A DNA stretch of 33,533 bases from Gammaproteobacteria bacterium (GCA_011682695.1 JAACED010000022.1:1-33533); one strand, 5' to 3'; counted from the stretch's first letter, positions 7,189 through 15,346 are shown. The notes: generated from the sequence alone by a model not told the origin. Made by a program: numbers and translations.

Positions 7189-9336
7189 GTGCCAAACGTA
7201 CAGATCCCCATACTGCCCGATGGTGAGCTACCGCTGCCTCCTGCATTTTCCCGACTCTATGACCTCGCATACAACTTGTGGTGGTCCTGGTCGGGCGGCA
7301 GTCGCCTTTGGCGGATGATCGACGCGGATCTGTGGACTCGCTACCGCAACCCGGTCGAACTTCTCGGAGCCGTCGACCGATCCACGTGGCGAAACCTCGA
7401 AGACAGCGGTGACTTCCAGGACCTCTACGAAGAGATGATTCGCCGCTTCGATGCATATATGCGCCCTGAGAGCACATGGTGGGACTCGACGAAACCCGGC
7501 ACGGCTGGGCCGATCGCCTACCTCTGCGCCGAATACGGAGTCGACAACCTGCTCCCCATCTACTCGGGCGGACTGGGAGTACTGGCAGGTGACCACACGA
7601 AATCCGCCTCCGATCTCGGCATCCCGCTCGTAGCCACCGGCCTCCTGTACCGAAGGGGCTACTTCCGCCAGGAGGTCGACGCCGTCGGAGACCAACAGCA
7701 CACCTACCCCGTGGTGGACCCGGTGCGTTTGCCCACACAACAGGTTGCCGGACCGACCGGTGGCCAGCTCAAAGTCGATGTCGAACTACCTGGGCGCCAA
7801 GTGAGGGTCGGCGTGTGGAAGGTTCAGGTCGGCCGCGTGCCAATCCTGTTGCTCGACACCGACCTGCAAGAGAACGACGATGCAGACCGCCCGATCACTC
7901 ACACGTTGTACATTCGGGGTCGTGAGATGCGGTTTGTGCAGGAATACGTCCTGGGCGTCGGCTCCGTGCGAGCATTGGCAGCACTCGGAATCGAGCCAAC
8001 CGCATGGCATGTCAACGAGGGTCACGCCGCCCTCAGCCTCCTCGAACGAACGGCTCGCCTGATCGCAGACGGCAGGACGGCGGAACAGGCTCAGCAGCAG
8101 GTCAAGGCGACGACGTCTTTCACTCTTCACACACCGGTACCCGCAGGGAATGAAGTCTTCGACTTCCCTCTGGTCGAGAAGTACCTGAGCGACATGCCCC
8201 GACGCCTGTCCATCCACATGGGACAGCTCGCCGCAATGGGTGCGGCACATGAGGGCGACGAGCAGCATTTCAACATGACGGCTCTTGCGATACGCCTCGC
8301 CTCGTTCGTCAACGGGGTGAGCCACCGCCACGCCGAGATCGTTTCACGCGACTGGGCTCACCTCCTACCGGGAACTGCCACAGCCATCACCAACGGAATC
8401 CACCCCAACACATGGGTCAGTCGCGGGTACCAGCGACTTCTGAACGAGATCTACGGCCCTCAGTGGCATCGCACCTTGATCGACGACCCATCGGCGATCA
8501 CCCGGCTCGACGAAGTCCCCGACCAGCGACTGTGGGAGATCCATTCAAGTGACAAGCGCCTCCTCTCTCGATTCGCTCGGGGCAGGATCTTGCAGCAGCA
8601 GGCACGGCAGGGAGCATCCCCGGATGCATTGCGCGCAGTCGCAAACATTCTCTCTCCCGACCGCCTCACTATCGGTTTCGCCCGCAGATTCGCCACGTAC
8701 AAGAGAGCCCTGCTGCTTTTCCACAACATGCCCTGGCTCCAGGCGATCCTCACGAACCCCGACAGGCCGGTACAAATCCTCATTGCCGGCAAGGCACACC
8801 CTGCCGACCAGAACGGCCAGGGCCTGATTCGCCGCATCGTCGAACTATCGCAAAACCCCGAACTGGGCGGCCATGTGCACTTCCTCGAGAACTACGACAT
8901 GCGCATGGCCAGATTCCTCGTTCAAGGGGTCGACGTCTGGTTGAACAACCCTCGACCGCCGCTGGAGGCCTCCGGCACCTCCGGGATGAAAGCAGCGGTC
9001 AATGGAGGGCTGAACCTCTCCATCCTGGATGGCTGGTGGCTGGAAGGCCACAACGGAAAGAATGGATGGGCGTTCGGCCTCGAATGGGGCAACGGCGATC
9101 ACGCAGCACAAGACAACGAAGACGCCATCGCCCTGTACCGAACGTTGCAGGATGAAGTTGTGCCCAAGTACTACGACCGGCAAGACGACGGGATTCCTCA
9201 CGCCTGGGTCGCCATGATGCGAGAGGCGATCCGTTCAACTCTCGTCGCCTTCTCGTCGGACCGTATGGTCAAGGAGTACGCGACCAATGCCTACCTTCCC
9301 CTGAGCAGGCAGCAGCCTTCCAACCCACAGCAATAG
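7189..9336 (+). CDS. glgP: Alpha-glucan (glycogen/maltodextrin) phosphorylase
   Basis: Splits alpha-1,4-glucans with phosphate to release glucose-1-phosphate in storage glucan breakdown. Residues about 20-100 form the DUF3417 domain (LYDLAYNLWWSWSGG). Then comes the phosphorylase core with AEYGVDNLLPIYSGGLGVLAGDH (two adjacent motifs), HVNEGHAA, and the PLP lysine K601 in GTSGMKAAVNGG. This domain order is that of the compact bacterial alpha-glucan phosphorylases rather than the E. coli GlgP type. I chose GTG 7189 (715 residues), because it leaves about 29 residues before LWWSW, as expected. ATG 7111 in the same frame would add 26 unconserved residues, and neither start has a good ribosome binding site. 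It is a single-gene unit, convergent with alaC. Confidence 0.92.
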   Translation: MPNVQIPILPDGELPLPPAFSRLYDLAYNLWWSWSGGSRLWRMIDADLWTRYRNPVELLGAVDRSTWRNLEDSGDFQDLYEEMIRRFDAYMRPESTWWDSTKPGTAGPIAYLCAEYGVDNLLPIYSGGLGVLAGDHTKSASDLGIPLVATGLLYRRGYFRQEVDAVGDQQHTYPVVDPVRLPTQQVAGPTGGQLKVDVELPGRQVRVGVWKVQVGRVPILLLDTDLQENDDADRPITHTLYIRGREMRFVQEYVLGVGSVRALAALGIEPTAWHVNEGHAALSLLERTARLIADGRTAEQAQQQVKATTSFTLHTPVPAGNEVFDFPLVEKYLSDMPRRLSIHMGQLAAMGAAHEGDEQHFNMTALAIRLASFVNGVSHRHAEIVSRDWAHLLPGTATAITNGIHPNTWVSRGYQRLLNEIYGPQWHRTLIDDPSAITRLDEVPDQRLWEIHSSDKRLLSRFARGRILQQQARQGASPDALRAVANILSPDRLTIGFARRFATYKRALLLFHNMPWLQAILTNPDRPVQILIAGKAHPADQNGQGLIRRIVELSQNPELGGHVHFLENYDMRMARFLVQGVDVWLNNPRPPLEASGTSGMKAAVNGGLNLSILDGWWLEGHNGKNGWAFGLEWGNGDHAAQDNEDAIALYRTLQDEVVPKYYDRQDDGIPHAWVAMMREAIRSTLVAFSSDRMVKEYATNAYLPLSRQQPSNPQQ

Positions 9337-9337
9337 C

Positions 9338-9502
9338 TCAGTCGCAAGGCTCTCGTGTACTCACATACTTCGTATTCGGTACCGCGGCCTCACATGGACC
9401 CGGCACCGTAGGGCGAGCTTCGCGGCTCTGGCTGGCGGCTGATAGCTGGAAGCTGGCTTTCCAACCGAGCTCCTCGGCACCTTCGAGATCCGTGCCATGC
9501 AT
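9338..9502 (-). other. Short open frame inside repeat copy A
   Basis: A 54-codon frame fills repeat copy A on the minus strand. It begins MHGTDLEGAEELGWKASFQL and ends right beside the phosphorylase stop codon. Copy C gives a similar start (MNGTYLDGAEELG, then EAGHQLPA). Copy B starts MHGTHLDG and then shifts frame because of 2 extra bases. There is no ribosome binding site. It is more likely a by-product of repeat conservation, or the relic of an older gene, than a working gene. Confidence 0.2.
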
Positions 9503-9516
9503 CACGCAGCGGGCTC
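9358..9516 (+). repeat. Dispersed heptad repeat, full copy A
   Basis: In order: heptads TACTTCG, TATTCGG and TACCGCG (9366-9386); a spacer with CCGTAGGGCGAGCTTCGCGG; heptads GCTGGCG, GCTGATA, GCTGGAA and GCTGGCT (9431-9458); the hairpin core CCGAGCTCCTCGG (9465-9477); and the end GTGCCATGCATCACGCAG (9492-9509). The same parts occur in the same order at 18216-18388 and 27839-28015. The copy fills most of the gap between the convergent phosphorylase and alaC genes, where the hairpin could also help end transcription. Confidence 0.85.
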
Positions 9517-9538
9517 GAAGGGAACGGAACTTGGAGCG

Positions 9539-10708
9539 TTATCGCTCCAGAAACCGTTTGATTCCCCTCACCGCCTGGCGGATACGATGCTCATTCTCAA
9601 CGAGGGCAAACCGTACGAAGCCCTCGCCGTGAGGCCCAAACCCAACTCCGGGGCTCACCGCCACCTTCGCCTCCTCGAGAAGTTTGAAGGCGAACTCGAG
9701 GGATCCCAAGTCTTCGAATCCGGGCGGCAGGGAAGCCCAAGCGAACATCGTCCCCTGAGGACGCGGAATCTCCCATCCAGCCCTCGCAAGGCCATCGATC
9801 AATGCGTCCCTGCGCGTCCGGTAGATGTCGCGGACTTCGGCGATGTAGTCGTCGCCTTCGTTGAGCGCGACGATCGACGCAATCTGGATCGGCTGGAACG
9901 TGCCGTAGTCGAGATACGACTTGAGCTTCGCCAGCGCAGCGATCATCTCCCTGTTCCCAACGGCGAAACCGATGCGCCAGCCCGCCATCGAATGCCCCTT
10001 CGTCATCGTGTACAGCTCCACACCGACGTCCTTGGCGCCCGGCACCTCGAGAAGGCTCGGGGGCACGTATCCATCGAAGGAAATATCGGCGTACGCGAAG
10101 TCGTGGACGAGCATGACTTCATTCTCTTTGGCAAAGGCGACGAGTCGCTCGAAGAAACTCAGATCCACACAGGCGGTCGTCGGGTTGTGGGGGAACGAGG
10201 TGAGAATGACCCGCGGCCGAGGCCAGCTGTCGGAAAAGACGGTTGCGAGACGGCCGAAGAAGTCCTCTCCGAGACCCAACGGGACACGTCGCACGTCCGC
10301 ACCTGCCAGCACAGCTGCGTAAATGTGAATCGGATAGCTGGGCTCGGGCACAAGGGCCACATCTCCCGGCTGCACGAGCGCCCACATGAGGTGGGCAAGG
10401 CCCTCCTTCGCACCGATGGTCGTGATGACCTCGGTTTCGGGATCGATCTCGACACCGAAGCGCCGCTGGTATCGGGCGGCGACTGCCTTGCGTAGGTTGG
10501 GAATGCCGCGTGATGCGGAGTAACGGTGATTCTTCGCGTTCTGGGCCGCTTCGACGAGCTTGGCGACGGCGATCGGTGGCGAGGGAATGTCCGGATTCCC
10601 GAACCCGAGATCGATGACGTCCACACCGGCGCGACGCGCTTCCCGCTTCGCGGCGTCGACCTCGGCAAACACATAGGGCGGTAAGTTCTCAATACGCCGG
10701 AATTGCAC
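9539..10708 (-). CDS. alaC: Alanine (glutamate-pyruvate) aminotransferase, AlaC type
   Basis: PLP aminotransferase of class I, predicted to interconvert pyruvate and alanine with glutamate. The 389-residue sequence follows E. coli AlaC along its whole length as I recall it. Matching stretches are LPPYVFAEV near residue 9, then [11 protein letters not shown], then [13 protein letters not shown], then [13 protein letters not shown], then VHDFAYADI, and a C-terminus with [11 protein letters not shown] and [11 protein letters not shown]. The PLP lysine is K237 in [13 protein letters not shown] related family, LL-diaminopimelate aminotransferase, is the main alternative, but the local motifs favour AlaC. 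A heptad array lies just upstream of its ATG. Confidence 0.9.
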   Translation of the reverse strand: MQFRRIENLPPYVFAEVDAAKREARRAGVDVIDLGFGNPDIPSPPIAVAKLVEAAQNAKNHRYSASRGIPNLRKAVAARYQRRFGVEIDPETEVITTIGAKEGLAHLMWALVQPGDVALVPEPSYPIHIYAAVLAGADVRRVPLGLGEDFFGRLATVFSDSWPRPRVILTSFPHNPTTACVDLSFFERLVAFAKENEVMLVHDFAYADISFDGYVPPSLLEVPGAKDVGVELYTMTKGHSMAGWRIGFAVGNREMIAALAKLKSYLDYGTFQPIQIASIVALNEGDDYIAEVRDIYRTRRDALIDGLARAGWEIPRPQGTMFAWASLPPGFEDLGSLEFAFKLLEEAKVAVSPGVGFGPHGEGFVRFALVENEHRIRQAVRGIKRFLER

Positions 10709-10735
10709 CTTGACCTCCGTTTCCGGCAGGGTACC

Positions 10736-10770
10736 TGACAGCTACTAGTAGCCGGCAACCAGCAGCCGGC
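10736..10770 (-). repeat. Stand-alone GC heptad array
   Basis: Read on the minus strand: GCCGGCT, GCTGGTT, GCCGGCT, ACTAGTA and GCTGTCA, five 7-base units in phase. They have the same GCYGNNN type as the second array of repeat copies A, B and C, but without the flanking TATCGCG array or hairpin. It lies in the 126-base gap between alaC and the LLM oxidoreductase gene, both on the minus strand. No gene is seen in the gap. Confidence 0.6.
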
Positions 10771-10834
10771 AAAACAGGAGTCTCGACTCGCCTTCGACCC
10801 CATCGACCTCCGCTCGTCCCCCACCTCGGAGCTC

Positions 10835-11632
10835 TCAGAGGAGAGGGAGCACCTCGGCCGCGAACAGATCCCACGTATCGCCGAGGAGGGAGAGCACGAA
10901 CTCGTCGATTCCGGCATCGGTGAATTGCCGGAGCTTTTCGGGAAGGGTCGCAACCGTCCCGGTCAGCACTCCCCTGGTCGACCCGCGCCGGGCGGCAGCC
11001 TCTGCCAGATCTGCTTCGTCACGGGCCAGGAGAACCTGACCACCCCAGCTGATCGTTCCCGCAACCGGCGCATCGCGACGACGTTCGGCAAGCCACTCGG
11101 CCGTCACCGCCCACACGTTCCAGCCGTCGGCCGACCGAGCGGCGAGGTCCTGGACGGGTCGTGAAATGCCCCCAACCCAGATCGGCACTCGATCCGAGAA
11201 CGGCAGCTCACCCTTTCGAACCGCTTCGATCGTTTCACTCACCTTGGAGAGACGCTCTTCCACGGTTCCGAATGCAATCCCGTACGCGTCGAACTCAGGA
11301 CGAGAGAGAGAATCGCCGGCGCCCAAACCGCAGACGACTCTTCCCCCACTGAGCGCTTGGGCTGTGAGGACCGCTCGAGCGGTCGCCTGCGGACTTCTCA
11401 TCGGAACGCGTAGAACGAGTGTGCCGACACGGATGTTGCGCGTAGCAGCGACCACCGATCCGAGTGCAACGAAGGACTCGACGATCGGTCGATCCTTGCC
11501 GTCGAGAGGAAAGAGGTGGTCGAAGAGGAACACGCCGTCGAACCCAAGCGATTCGGCGCGTGCCGCAGCCTCCGTCACCGTGTCTGGATCCCGTGTGAAC
11601 TGCGGGAGCGTGACAGAGACGGGGACTCTCAA
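10835..11632 (-). CDS. LLM-class flavin/F420-dependent oxidoreductase
   Basis: A 265-residue luciferase-like (bacterial luciferase fold) oxidoreductase. It has the family start VSVTLPQFTRDP, then ESLGFDGVFLFDHL (residues about 28-41), then GTLVLRVPMRSP, then GGRVVCGLGAGDS and the PIWVGGIS motif late in the barrel. In Actinobacteria many such proteins use coenzyme F420, and the sequence does not show which cofactor is used here. At 265 residues it is shorter than many relatives, which often exceed 300. The ATG at 11632 overlaps the stop of the DUF1232 gene by 4 bases, so the ROK, DUF1232 and LLM genes form one unit. The substrate is unknown. Confidence 0.85.
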   Translation of the reverse strand: MRVPVSVTLPQFTRDPDTVTEAAARAESLGFDGVFLFDHLFPLDGKDRPIVESFVALGSVVAATRNIRVGTLVLRVPMRSPQATARAVLTAQALSGGRVVCGLGAGDSLSRPEFDAYGIAFGTVEERLSKVSETIEAVRKGELPFSDRVPIWVGGISRPVQDLAARSADGWNVWAVTAEWLAERRRDAPVAGTISWGGQVLLARDEADLAEAAARRGSTRGVLTGTVATLPEKLRQFTDAGIDEFVLSLLGDTWDLFAAEVLPLL

Positions 11633-12048
11633 CCCAGCCGCCGCGCCAACCAGGACAGCCTTGCCGGAATCATGCCCGCGGCAAGATCAACAACGTTCGC
11701 GACGATGACAAGCACATCCTGGGATCCATCCCAGTGCTCCAGCACGACATCTTCCCCCACCGAACGAATCAGCCGGTGGAGAGCCAGTATCACGACCAGA
11801 GCGTCGTCGGACTGGCCGAGAAACGGGATGAAGTCGGGTACCAGATCAACTGGTGACAGTACGTATCCGGCAGCGAGAATGGCGAACGCCTTGCTCCGAG
11901 CGGGAACCCTCGGGTCACGGACCAGCCGTCCGACGAGCTTGACCATGTTCGGAAGCGCCAGGACCGCCTCTTTCAGCCAGCGGACCGACTCGCCGGTTCG
12001 GGCACCGTCGGGCTCGATCACTTCGTCGGGATGCAGGGTGTCAGACAT
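11629..12048 (-). CDS. DUF1232 (YkvA-like) membrane protein
   Basis: A 139-residue protein. The DUF1232 motif lies at about residues 57-90: a run of small and hydrophobic residues, then GYVLSPVDLVPDFIPFLGQSDD, where the SPxDLxPDxIPxxGxxDD pattern is diagnostic. A further hydrophobic stretch with VVDLAAGMIPARLSWLARR ends the protein. The family's function is not known. It overlaps the ROK kinase gene by 8 bases upstream and the LLM gene by 4 bases downstream. Confidence 0.88.
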   Translation of the reverse strand: MSDTLHPDEVIEPDGARTGESVRWLKEAVLALPNMVKLVGRLVRDPRVPARSKAFAILAAGYVLSPVDLVPDFIPFLGQSDDALVVILALHRLIRSVGEDVVLEHWDGSQDVLVIVANVVDLAAGMIPARLSWLARRLG

Positions 12049-12967
12049 CGGACTCCTTCGCGGCCGCCAGGCCCGCGCCCACCAGAGCCGAATCCTCGCC
12101 GAAAGCGGCTATGACAATCGGCGTTGGTGTGCGCACATCGTACCCTTCCAGTGTTGCAGCAACGGCGCGCCGTGCGGGCAGGAGGAGGATCTCCCCGAGA
12201 CGCGAAACCCCGCCGCCGATCACAACCACGTCGGGATCGAGCACGGCGATCAGATTGGCGAGTCCCACGCCAAGCCATCCGCCCACTTCTGCAACGAGCC
12301 TGCGCGCCTCCGCATCCCCGTCGATCGCCGCCTGGGTGAGGTGGCGCCCGGCCGGTACCGCTCCAGCGACAAGCTCACCGATTCGTCCGCGAGGATCCGC
12401 CGCGACGGCATCTCGTGCCATCTGATCGAGGCGCCTTCCGGAAGCGAACGTCTCCCAGCATCCGCGCTGGCCGCACGTGCAGAGCGGACCACCGACGTCC
12501 ACTACAACATGGCCGATTTCGCCCGCGAAACCTCTGCCGCGGTACACCTCGCCGTCGATGACCAATCCACCGCCCATCCCTGTTCCGAGCGTCGCCATCA
12601 GAACCGAACGATGGCCCACTCCGGCACCCAGCGTCGCCTCCGCGAGTGCAGCGAGATTCGCATCGTTGTCGACGATGACGGGAAGAGAGAACTCCTCTTG
12701 CAGGATCCGTCGAAACGGGATGTGCTCGCCGACCACGTTCGGACCCCATTCCATGACGCCATGCTCCGTCACGAGTCCAGCTACTCCGAGGCCGATCCCG
12801 CGAATCTCCGGCGTGATCAATCGCCGCACCAGCGCTTTTGGACCCTCGACCATCCCCGCGGAGTCCCGGGGCCGCGGGATTTCGACCCTGTTCTCCACGT
12901 TTCCGTCGCCTGAGACGACACCACCGGACATCTTCGTGCCGCCGAGGTCGATGCCGATCACTGCCAC
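12041..12967 (-). CDS. ROK-family sugar kinase (probable glucokinase)
   Basis: A 308-residue sugar kinase of the ROK family. The phosphate-binding motif GIDLGGTKMSGG is at residues 5-16, the catalytic Asp is D102 in VDNDAN, and the ATP-binding LGTGMGGGLVIDG is at 127-139. The ROK zinc site is complete: H153 in EIGHVVV, and C163, C165 and C170 in CTCGQRGCWE. There is no DNA-binding N-terminus, so it is a kinase and not a ROK repressor. Glucose is the most likely substrate in an actinobacterium, but N-acetylglucosamine or another sugar is possible. It is first in a three-gene unit, divergent from hsp20 across a 133-base gap. Confidence 0.9.
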   Translation of the reverse strand: MAVIGIDLGGTKMSGGVVSGDGNVENRVEIPRPRDSAGMVEGPKALVRRLITPEIRGIGLGVAGLVTEHGVMEWGPNVVGEHIPFRRILQEEFSLPVIVDNDANLAALAEATLGAGVGHRSVLMATLGTGMGGGLVIDGEVYRGRGFAGEIGHVVVDVGGPLCTCGQRGCWETFASGRRLDQMARDAVAADPRGRIGELVAGAVPAGRHLTQAAIDGDAEARRLVAEVGGWLGVGLANLIAVLDPDVVVIGGGVSRLGEILLLPARRAVAATLEGYDVRTPTPIVIAAFGEDSALVGAGLAAAKESDV

Positions 12968-13030
12968 GGACGCATCCTACCGGTCGCCTCCGCACGATCA
13001 GGACCCTTCCCAAACGTGACATATCTCTAC

Positions 13031-13059
13031 TTGCATCTGGAATAGAATCTGACTATGCT
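13031..13059 (+). promoter_or_regulatory. Promoter of the hsp20 gene
   Basis: TTGCAT (13031-13036) and TATGCT (13054-13059) with an exact 17-base spacer match a housekeeping-type promoter well. Transcription would start at about 13066, leaving a leader of about 35 bases with a strong ribosome binding site (GAGAGGAGAAAGG) before the ATG at 13101. Confidence 0.65.
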
Positions 13060-13070
13060 GTTGTTAGATT
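13046..13070. promoter_or_regulatory. CIRCE-like inverted repeat over the hsp20 -10 element
   Basis: AATCTGAC (13046-13053) and GTTAGATT (13063-13070) pair at 7 of 8 positions around a 9-base spacer. The spacer contains the whole -10 hexamer TATGCT. The 9-base spacer is that of the HrcA operator CIRCE (TTAGCACTC-N9-GAGTGCTAA), but the arms differ from it. They also differ from the HspR operator HAIR (CTTGAGT-N7-ACTCAAG). A repressor bound here would block the promoter. Its identity is unknown. Confidence 0.45.
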
Positions 13071-13100
13071 TACTGCACACTCACAGAGAGGAGAAAGGAC

Positions 13101-13520
13101 ATGCGAGCTCTGCTCCGTTATGATCCCTTCAGCGTGGCGAAGGACCTGGACAGATTCTTTGAAGAGTTCGGCACTCCAGTCGACCGGCCGTGGATTCCCC
13201 GAGTTGACGTCTTCGACCGTGAAGACGCTCTCGTCATCCGGGCCGAGCTGCCCGGAATGCGCTCCGAAGACATCGACGTCACCATCGAGAACTCCGAGCT
13301 GGTGATCTCCGGTTCCCGCTCGTTCGAGAAAGAGGAAGACCGCAAGGGATACCACCGCAGAGAGATTGCTCACGGTGAGTTCCAGCGCGCCGTCTACCTG
13401 CCGGACGAGTACGACGCAGACAAGATCAGCGCCAGCTACCACGACGGCATCTTGGAGATCTCCGTTCCCAAGCGGCCGGAAGTCCTCCCCAAGAAGGTCA
13501 AAGTCGACATTGCCGACTGA
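13101..13520 (+). CDS. Small heat shock protein (Hsp20 family)
   Basis: An ATP-independent chaperone that holds unfolding proteins in the cytosol. In its 139 residues the N-terminal arm has RYDPFSVAKDLDRFFEEFG. The alpha-crystallin domain spans about residues 35-125 (VDVFDREDALVIRAELPGM, then GILEISVPKR). The last part carries PKRPEVLPKKVKVDI in place of a clear I-x-I anchor. The start has an excellent ribosome binding site and a clear promoter. The gene faces away from the ROK kinase and converges with the ArsA-like ATPase, whose C-terminus carries a related HSP20-like domain. Confidence 0.95.
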   Translation: MRALLRYDPFSVAKDLDRFFEEFGTPVDRPWIPRVDVFDREDALVIRAELPGMRSEDIDVTIENSELVISGSRSFEKEEDRKGYHRREIAHGEFQRAVYLPDEYDADKISASYHDGILEISVPKRPEVLPKKVKVDIAD

Positions 13521-13534
13521 CACCGCGACAACCT

Positions 13535-13562
13535 GAATGGCCCGACATTCGTCAGGCCATTC
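13535..13562 (+). terminator. Hairpin downstream of hsp20
   Basis: GAATGGCC (13535-13542) pairs perfectly with GGCCATTC (13555-13562). The inner bases GAC and GTC add three pairs after one mismatch, closing on the loop ATTC. It stands 14 bases after the hsp20 stop codon, a fitting place for a terminator, but no U-run follows. It may instead protect the mRNA end. Confidence 0.5.
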
Positions 13563-13598
13563 GTCGCGTCTTGGCTCGCTTCGCTCGCCTCACCTGGT

Positions 13599-13652
13599 GC
13601 TTCGGATTCCGTATCGCAACCTCGGGTCAATGCAGTTCGCGCCGGGCGAATT
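13599..13652 (+). repeat. Dispersed heptad repeat, partial copy E
   Basis: Heptads TGCTTCG, GATTCCG and TATCGCA (13599-13619) are followed by ACCTCGGGTCAATGCAG and CGCCGGGCG. Copy C has the parallel stretch TATCGCG, then ATCGATGCA, then CCCGGGACG, so this is the left half of the same element. It lies in the 213-base gap between the convergent hsp20 and ArsA-like genes, where no gene is seen. Confidence 0.5.
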
Positions 13653-13733
13653 CGATGACACCATCAGGTTGATCTATGTCAATCAAAGATGCATGGTCGC
13701 CGAGACGCGCGCCAGGCAGTGCTCAGCGGTCTC

Positions 13734-14900
13734 CTAGCGCTCCACGAACTCGATCGTCAGCACGCCCTGTGAGAGTCGAGCGCCGGCGATCTCCCGACGT
13801 TGCAGCGAATCGGGGAGGACGAACGACCGCCGGTAGGGACCAACGGTCACATAGACCTCACTACCGTCGCGCATGACGTCGATGTCGCCGCCACTCGCGA
13901 AGGGCAGAGAGAGTTCGAGACGAACTTCCTTCTCATGCTCAACCACACGGAAGGGACGGCTGCCAACGTACGACGTGATCGGATCCGTCTCTCCGTAGAG
14001 TTCCTCCCCGAGGGCCCGCAGGCGCTCCTCCCCCACCATCTCGTCGTCGAAGAGTCGAAGCTGAAGCACAGGTACATCTGCAAACGACTCGTTGATTCGT
14101 TCGAGGTGCTCCGCCTGGATCTCCCGCCAGCGTTCGAAATACGGATCGTCGACGACGTCCGGAAGAACCCTGTTGACCACGACACCGTCGACCGCATAGC
14201 CGAACAGAGTCAGGTAGGTGTAGGTCCGTCGGGCTTCGTTCACGACCATGCGTTCCGGGTTCACCACCAACCTCGCAGTCGTGACCTTCGGGTCGAGCAA
14301 CAGCGTGCGGGCTCTCTCGATACTCGTAAAGACATTCTCCGCCGCGTCGTAGACCTTGTCGTCTGGCAGGGGAAGGTCCGTCACACGGCTCAGCACGGGC
14401 CTTGCGGCCCGCATCAGCCGCCGTTGCGTGAGGAAGATCTTGTCGAAGTACCAGGACAGGACCTCTGGAAGGGACAGCAGTCGGAGCGTCTCTGCGGTCG
14501 GGGCACAGTCGACGACAACGAGGTCATACCGTCCGGAGATCGCCTGCGCTCGGACCTCGATGAGTGCGAACAGTTCATCCATGCCGGGGAACACGAGGAA
14601 CTCCTCGGCTTCGATACCCCGCACCCCACCCCAGTCGAAAATGGCCATCAGCTGGTTGCGGATCTCCCCCCAATAGGACTCGAGTCGCTTCTGCGTATCG
14701 ATCTGCTGGGCATGGAGGCCGGAAATGATCTCTCGCGGTTCGTCCCCGAGGGGAAGAGCGAACGCGTCGGAGAGGCTGTGCGCCGGATCTGTGGAAACCA
14801 CCAATGTCCGATACCCCAGATCGGTCGCCTTCAGCGCAGTCGCCGCCGAGATCGTCGTCTTGCCAACGCCGCCCTTGCCGGTGACGAGCAGGATTCGCAT
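13734..14900 (-). CDS. ArsA/Get3-like ATPase with C-terminal HSP20-like domain
   Basis: A 388-residue P-loop ATPase of the ArsA/Get3 family. It has a deviant Walker A GKGGVGKTT at residues 8-16, a switch region STDPAHSLSDAF at about 37-48, and the DCAPTAETLRLLSLP motif typical of the family. Residues about 312-388 look like the ArsA_HSP20 domain (RLELSLPFASGGDIDV, then YRRSFVLPDSL). I find a single Cys, in the DCAPT motif. The Cys triad that binds arsenite in ArsA is therefore missing, which argues against arsenite export and for a protein-targeting or chaperone role. It is last in the six-gene set, its ATG sharing one base with the upstream stop. There is no arsB or arsR nearby. Confidence 0.88.
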   Translation of the reverse strand: MRILLVTGKGGVGKTTISAATALKATDLGYRTLVVSTDPAHSLSDAFALPLGDEPREIISGLHAQQIDTQKRLESYWGEIRNQLMAIFDWGGVRGIEAEEFLVFPGMDELFALIEVRAQAISGRYDLVVVDCAPTAETLRLLSLPEVLSWYFDKIFLTQRRLMRAARPVLSRVTDLPLPDDKVYDAAENVFTSIERARTLLLDPKVTTARLVVNPERMVVNEARRTYTYLTLFGYAVDGVVVNRVLPDVVDDPYFERWREIQAEHLERINESFADVPVLQLRLFDDEMVGEERLRALGEELYGETDPITSYVGSRPFRVVEHEKEVRLELSLPFASGGDIDVMRDGSEVYVTVGPYRRSFVLPDSLQRREIAGARLSQGVLTIEFVER

Positions 14901-15346
14901 CAGTCCGTCCCGATTTGCCGTACCCGTTTTCGTAACCCGCGCAGTGCTGTCGAGACAAGCTGCTTCTCAGCCTGACGCCGGAGAAATCCCGGAAGCGGGA
15001 AACCGTAGTCGACACGTAGCGCGTAGATCACGTCCGTTCCGCCGCCCTCGATGTCATTGAGTTCGTATGAACCGACCATCTCTCGAATGTCGTCACCCGG
15101 TTCAGCCACCCAGGACATCACGTGAGGGCGGTCGAAGGTGTAATTGAGCACATAGGCGATCACCTTGACCATCGCGTCGACTTCGAACTCCGCTCTGGCA
15201 GGGAGGCCGTCCGGGTCTCGCTCGAGAACAACCACCGACCGCATCGCGGTGATCCATTCGGGATAGCGCTCGAGGTCGGCGAGTACGTCGAAGATCTCTC
15301 CGGCAGGTGCAGGAATCTCGATGCTCTGGACCGTACCTTCGCTCAT
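14900..15346 (-). CDS. SRPBCC (START-like) family protein
   Basis: A 148-residue protein of the polyketide cyclase/START-like fold, which binds a hydrophobic ligand in a deep cavity. The pattern IEIPAPAGEIFDVLADLERYPEWI at the N-terminus (seen in two blocks), a middle part ending in YTFDRPHVMSWVAEP and the C-terminal helix with LRGLRKRVRQ are typical. The ATG at 15346 has AGGAG at good distance, while the frame's 19 upstream codons are unconserved. It shares one base with the downstream ArsA-like gene. Ligand and role are unknown. A coenzyme Q-binding or cyclase role would be a guess. Confidence 0.82.
   Translation of the reverse strand: MSEGTVQSIEIPAPAGEIFDVLADLERYPEWITAMRSVVVLERDPDGLPARAEFEVDAMVKVIAYVLNYTFDRPHVMSWVAEPGDDIREMVGSYELNDIEGGGTDVIYALRVDYGFPLPGFLRRQAEKQLVSTALRGLRKRVRQIGTD

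Noticed and set aside
9497-10495. A long + strand open frame opposite alaC
   Set aside because: The opposite strand encodes a full-length aminotransferase with all motifs, so the + frame is a shadow.
11516-12913. A 465-codon + strand open frame
   Set aside because: It lies opposite the LLM, DUF1232 and ROK genes, all well supported, and shows no recognisable domain.
13734-14900. Arsenite resistance role for the ArsA-like gene
   Set aside because: The arsenite-binding Cys triad is missing and no arsB, arsC, arsR or arsD gene is near.
13800-14975. A 391-codon + strand open frame
   Set aside because: It is antisense to the ArsA/Get3-like ATPase, whose P-loop and other motifs are unmistakable.
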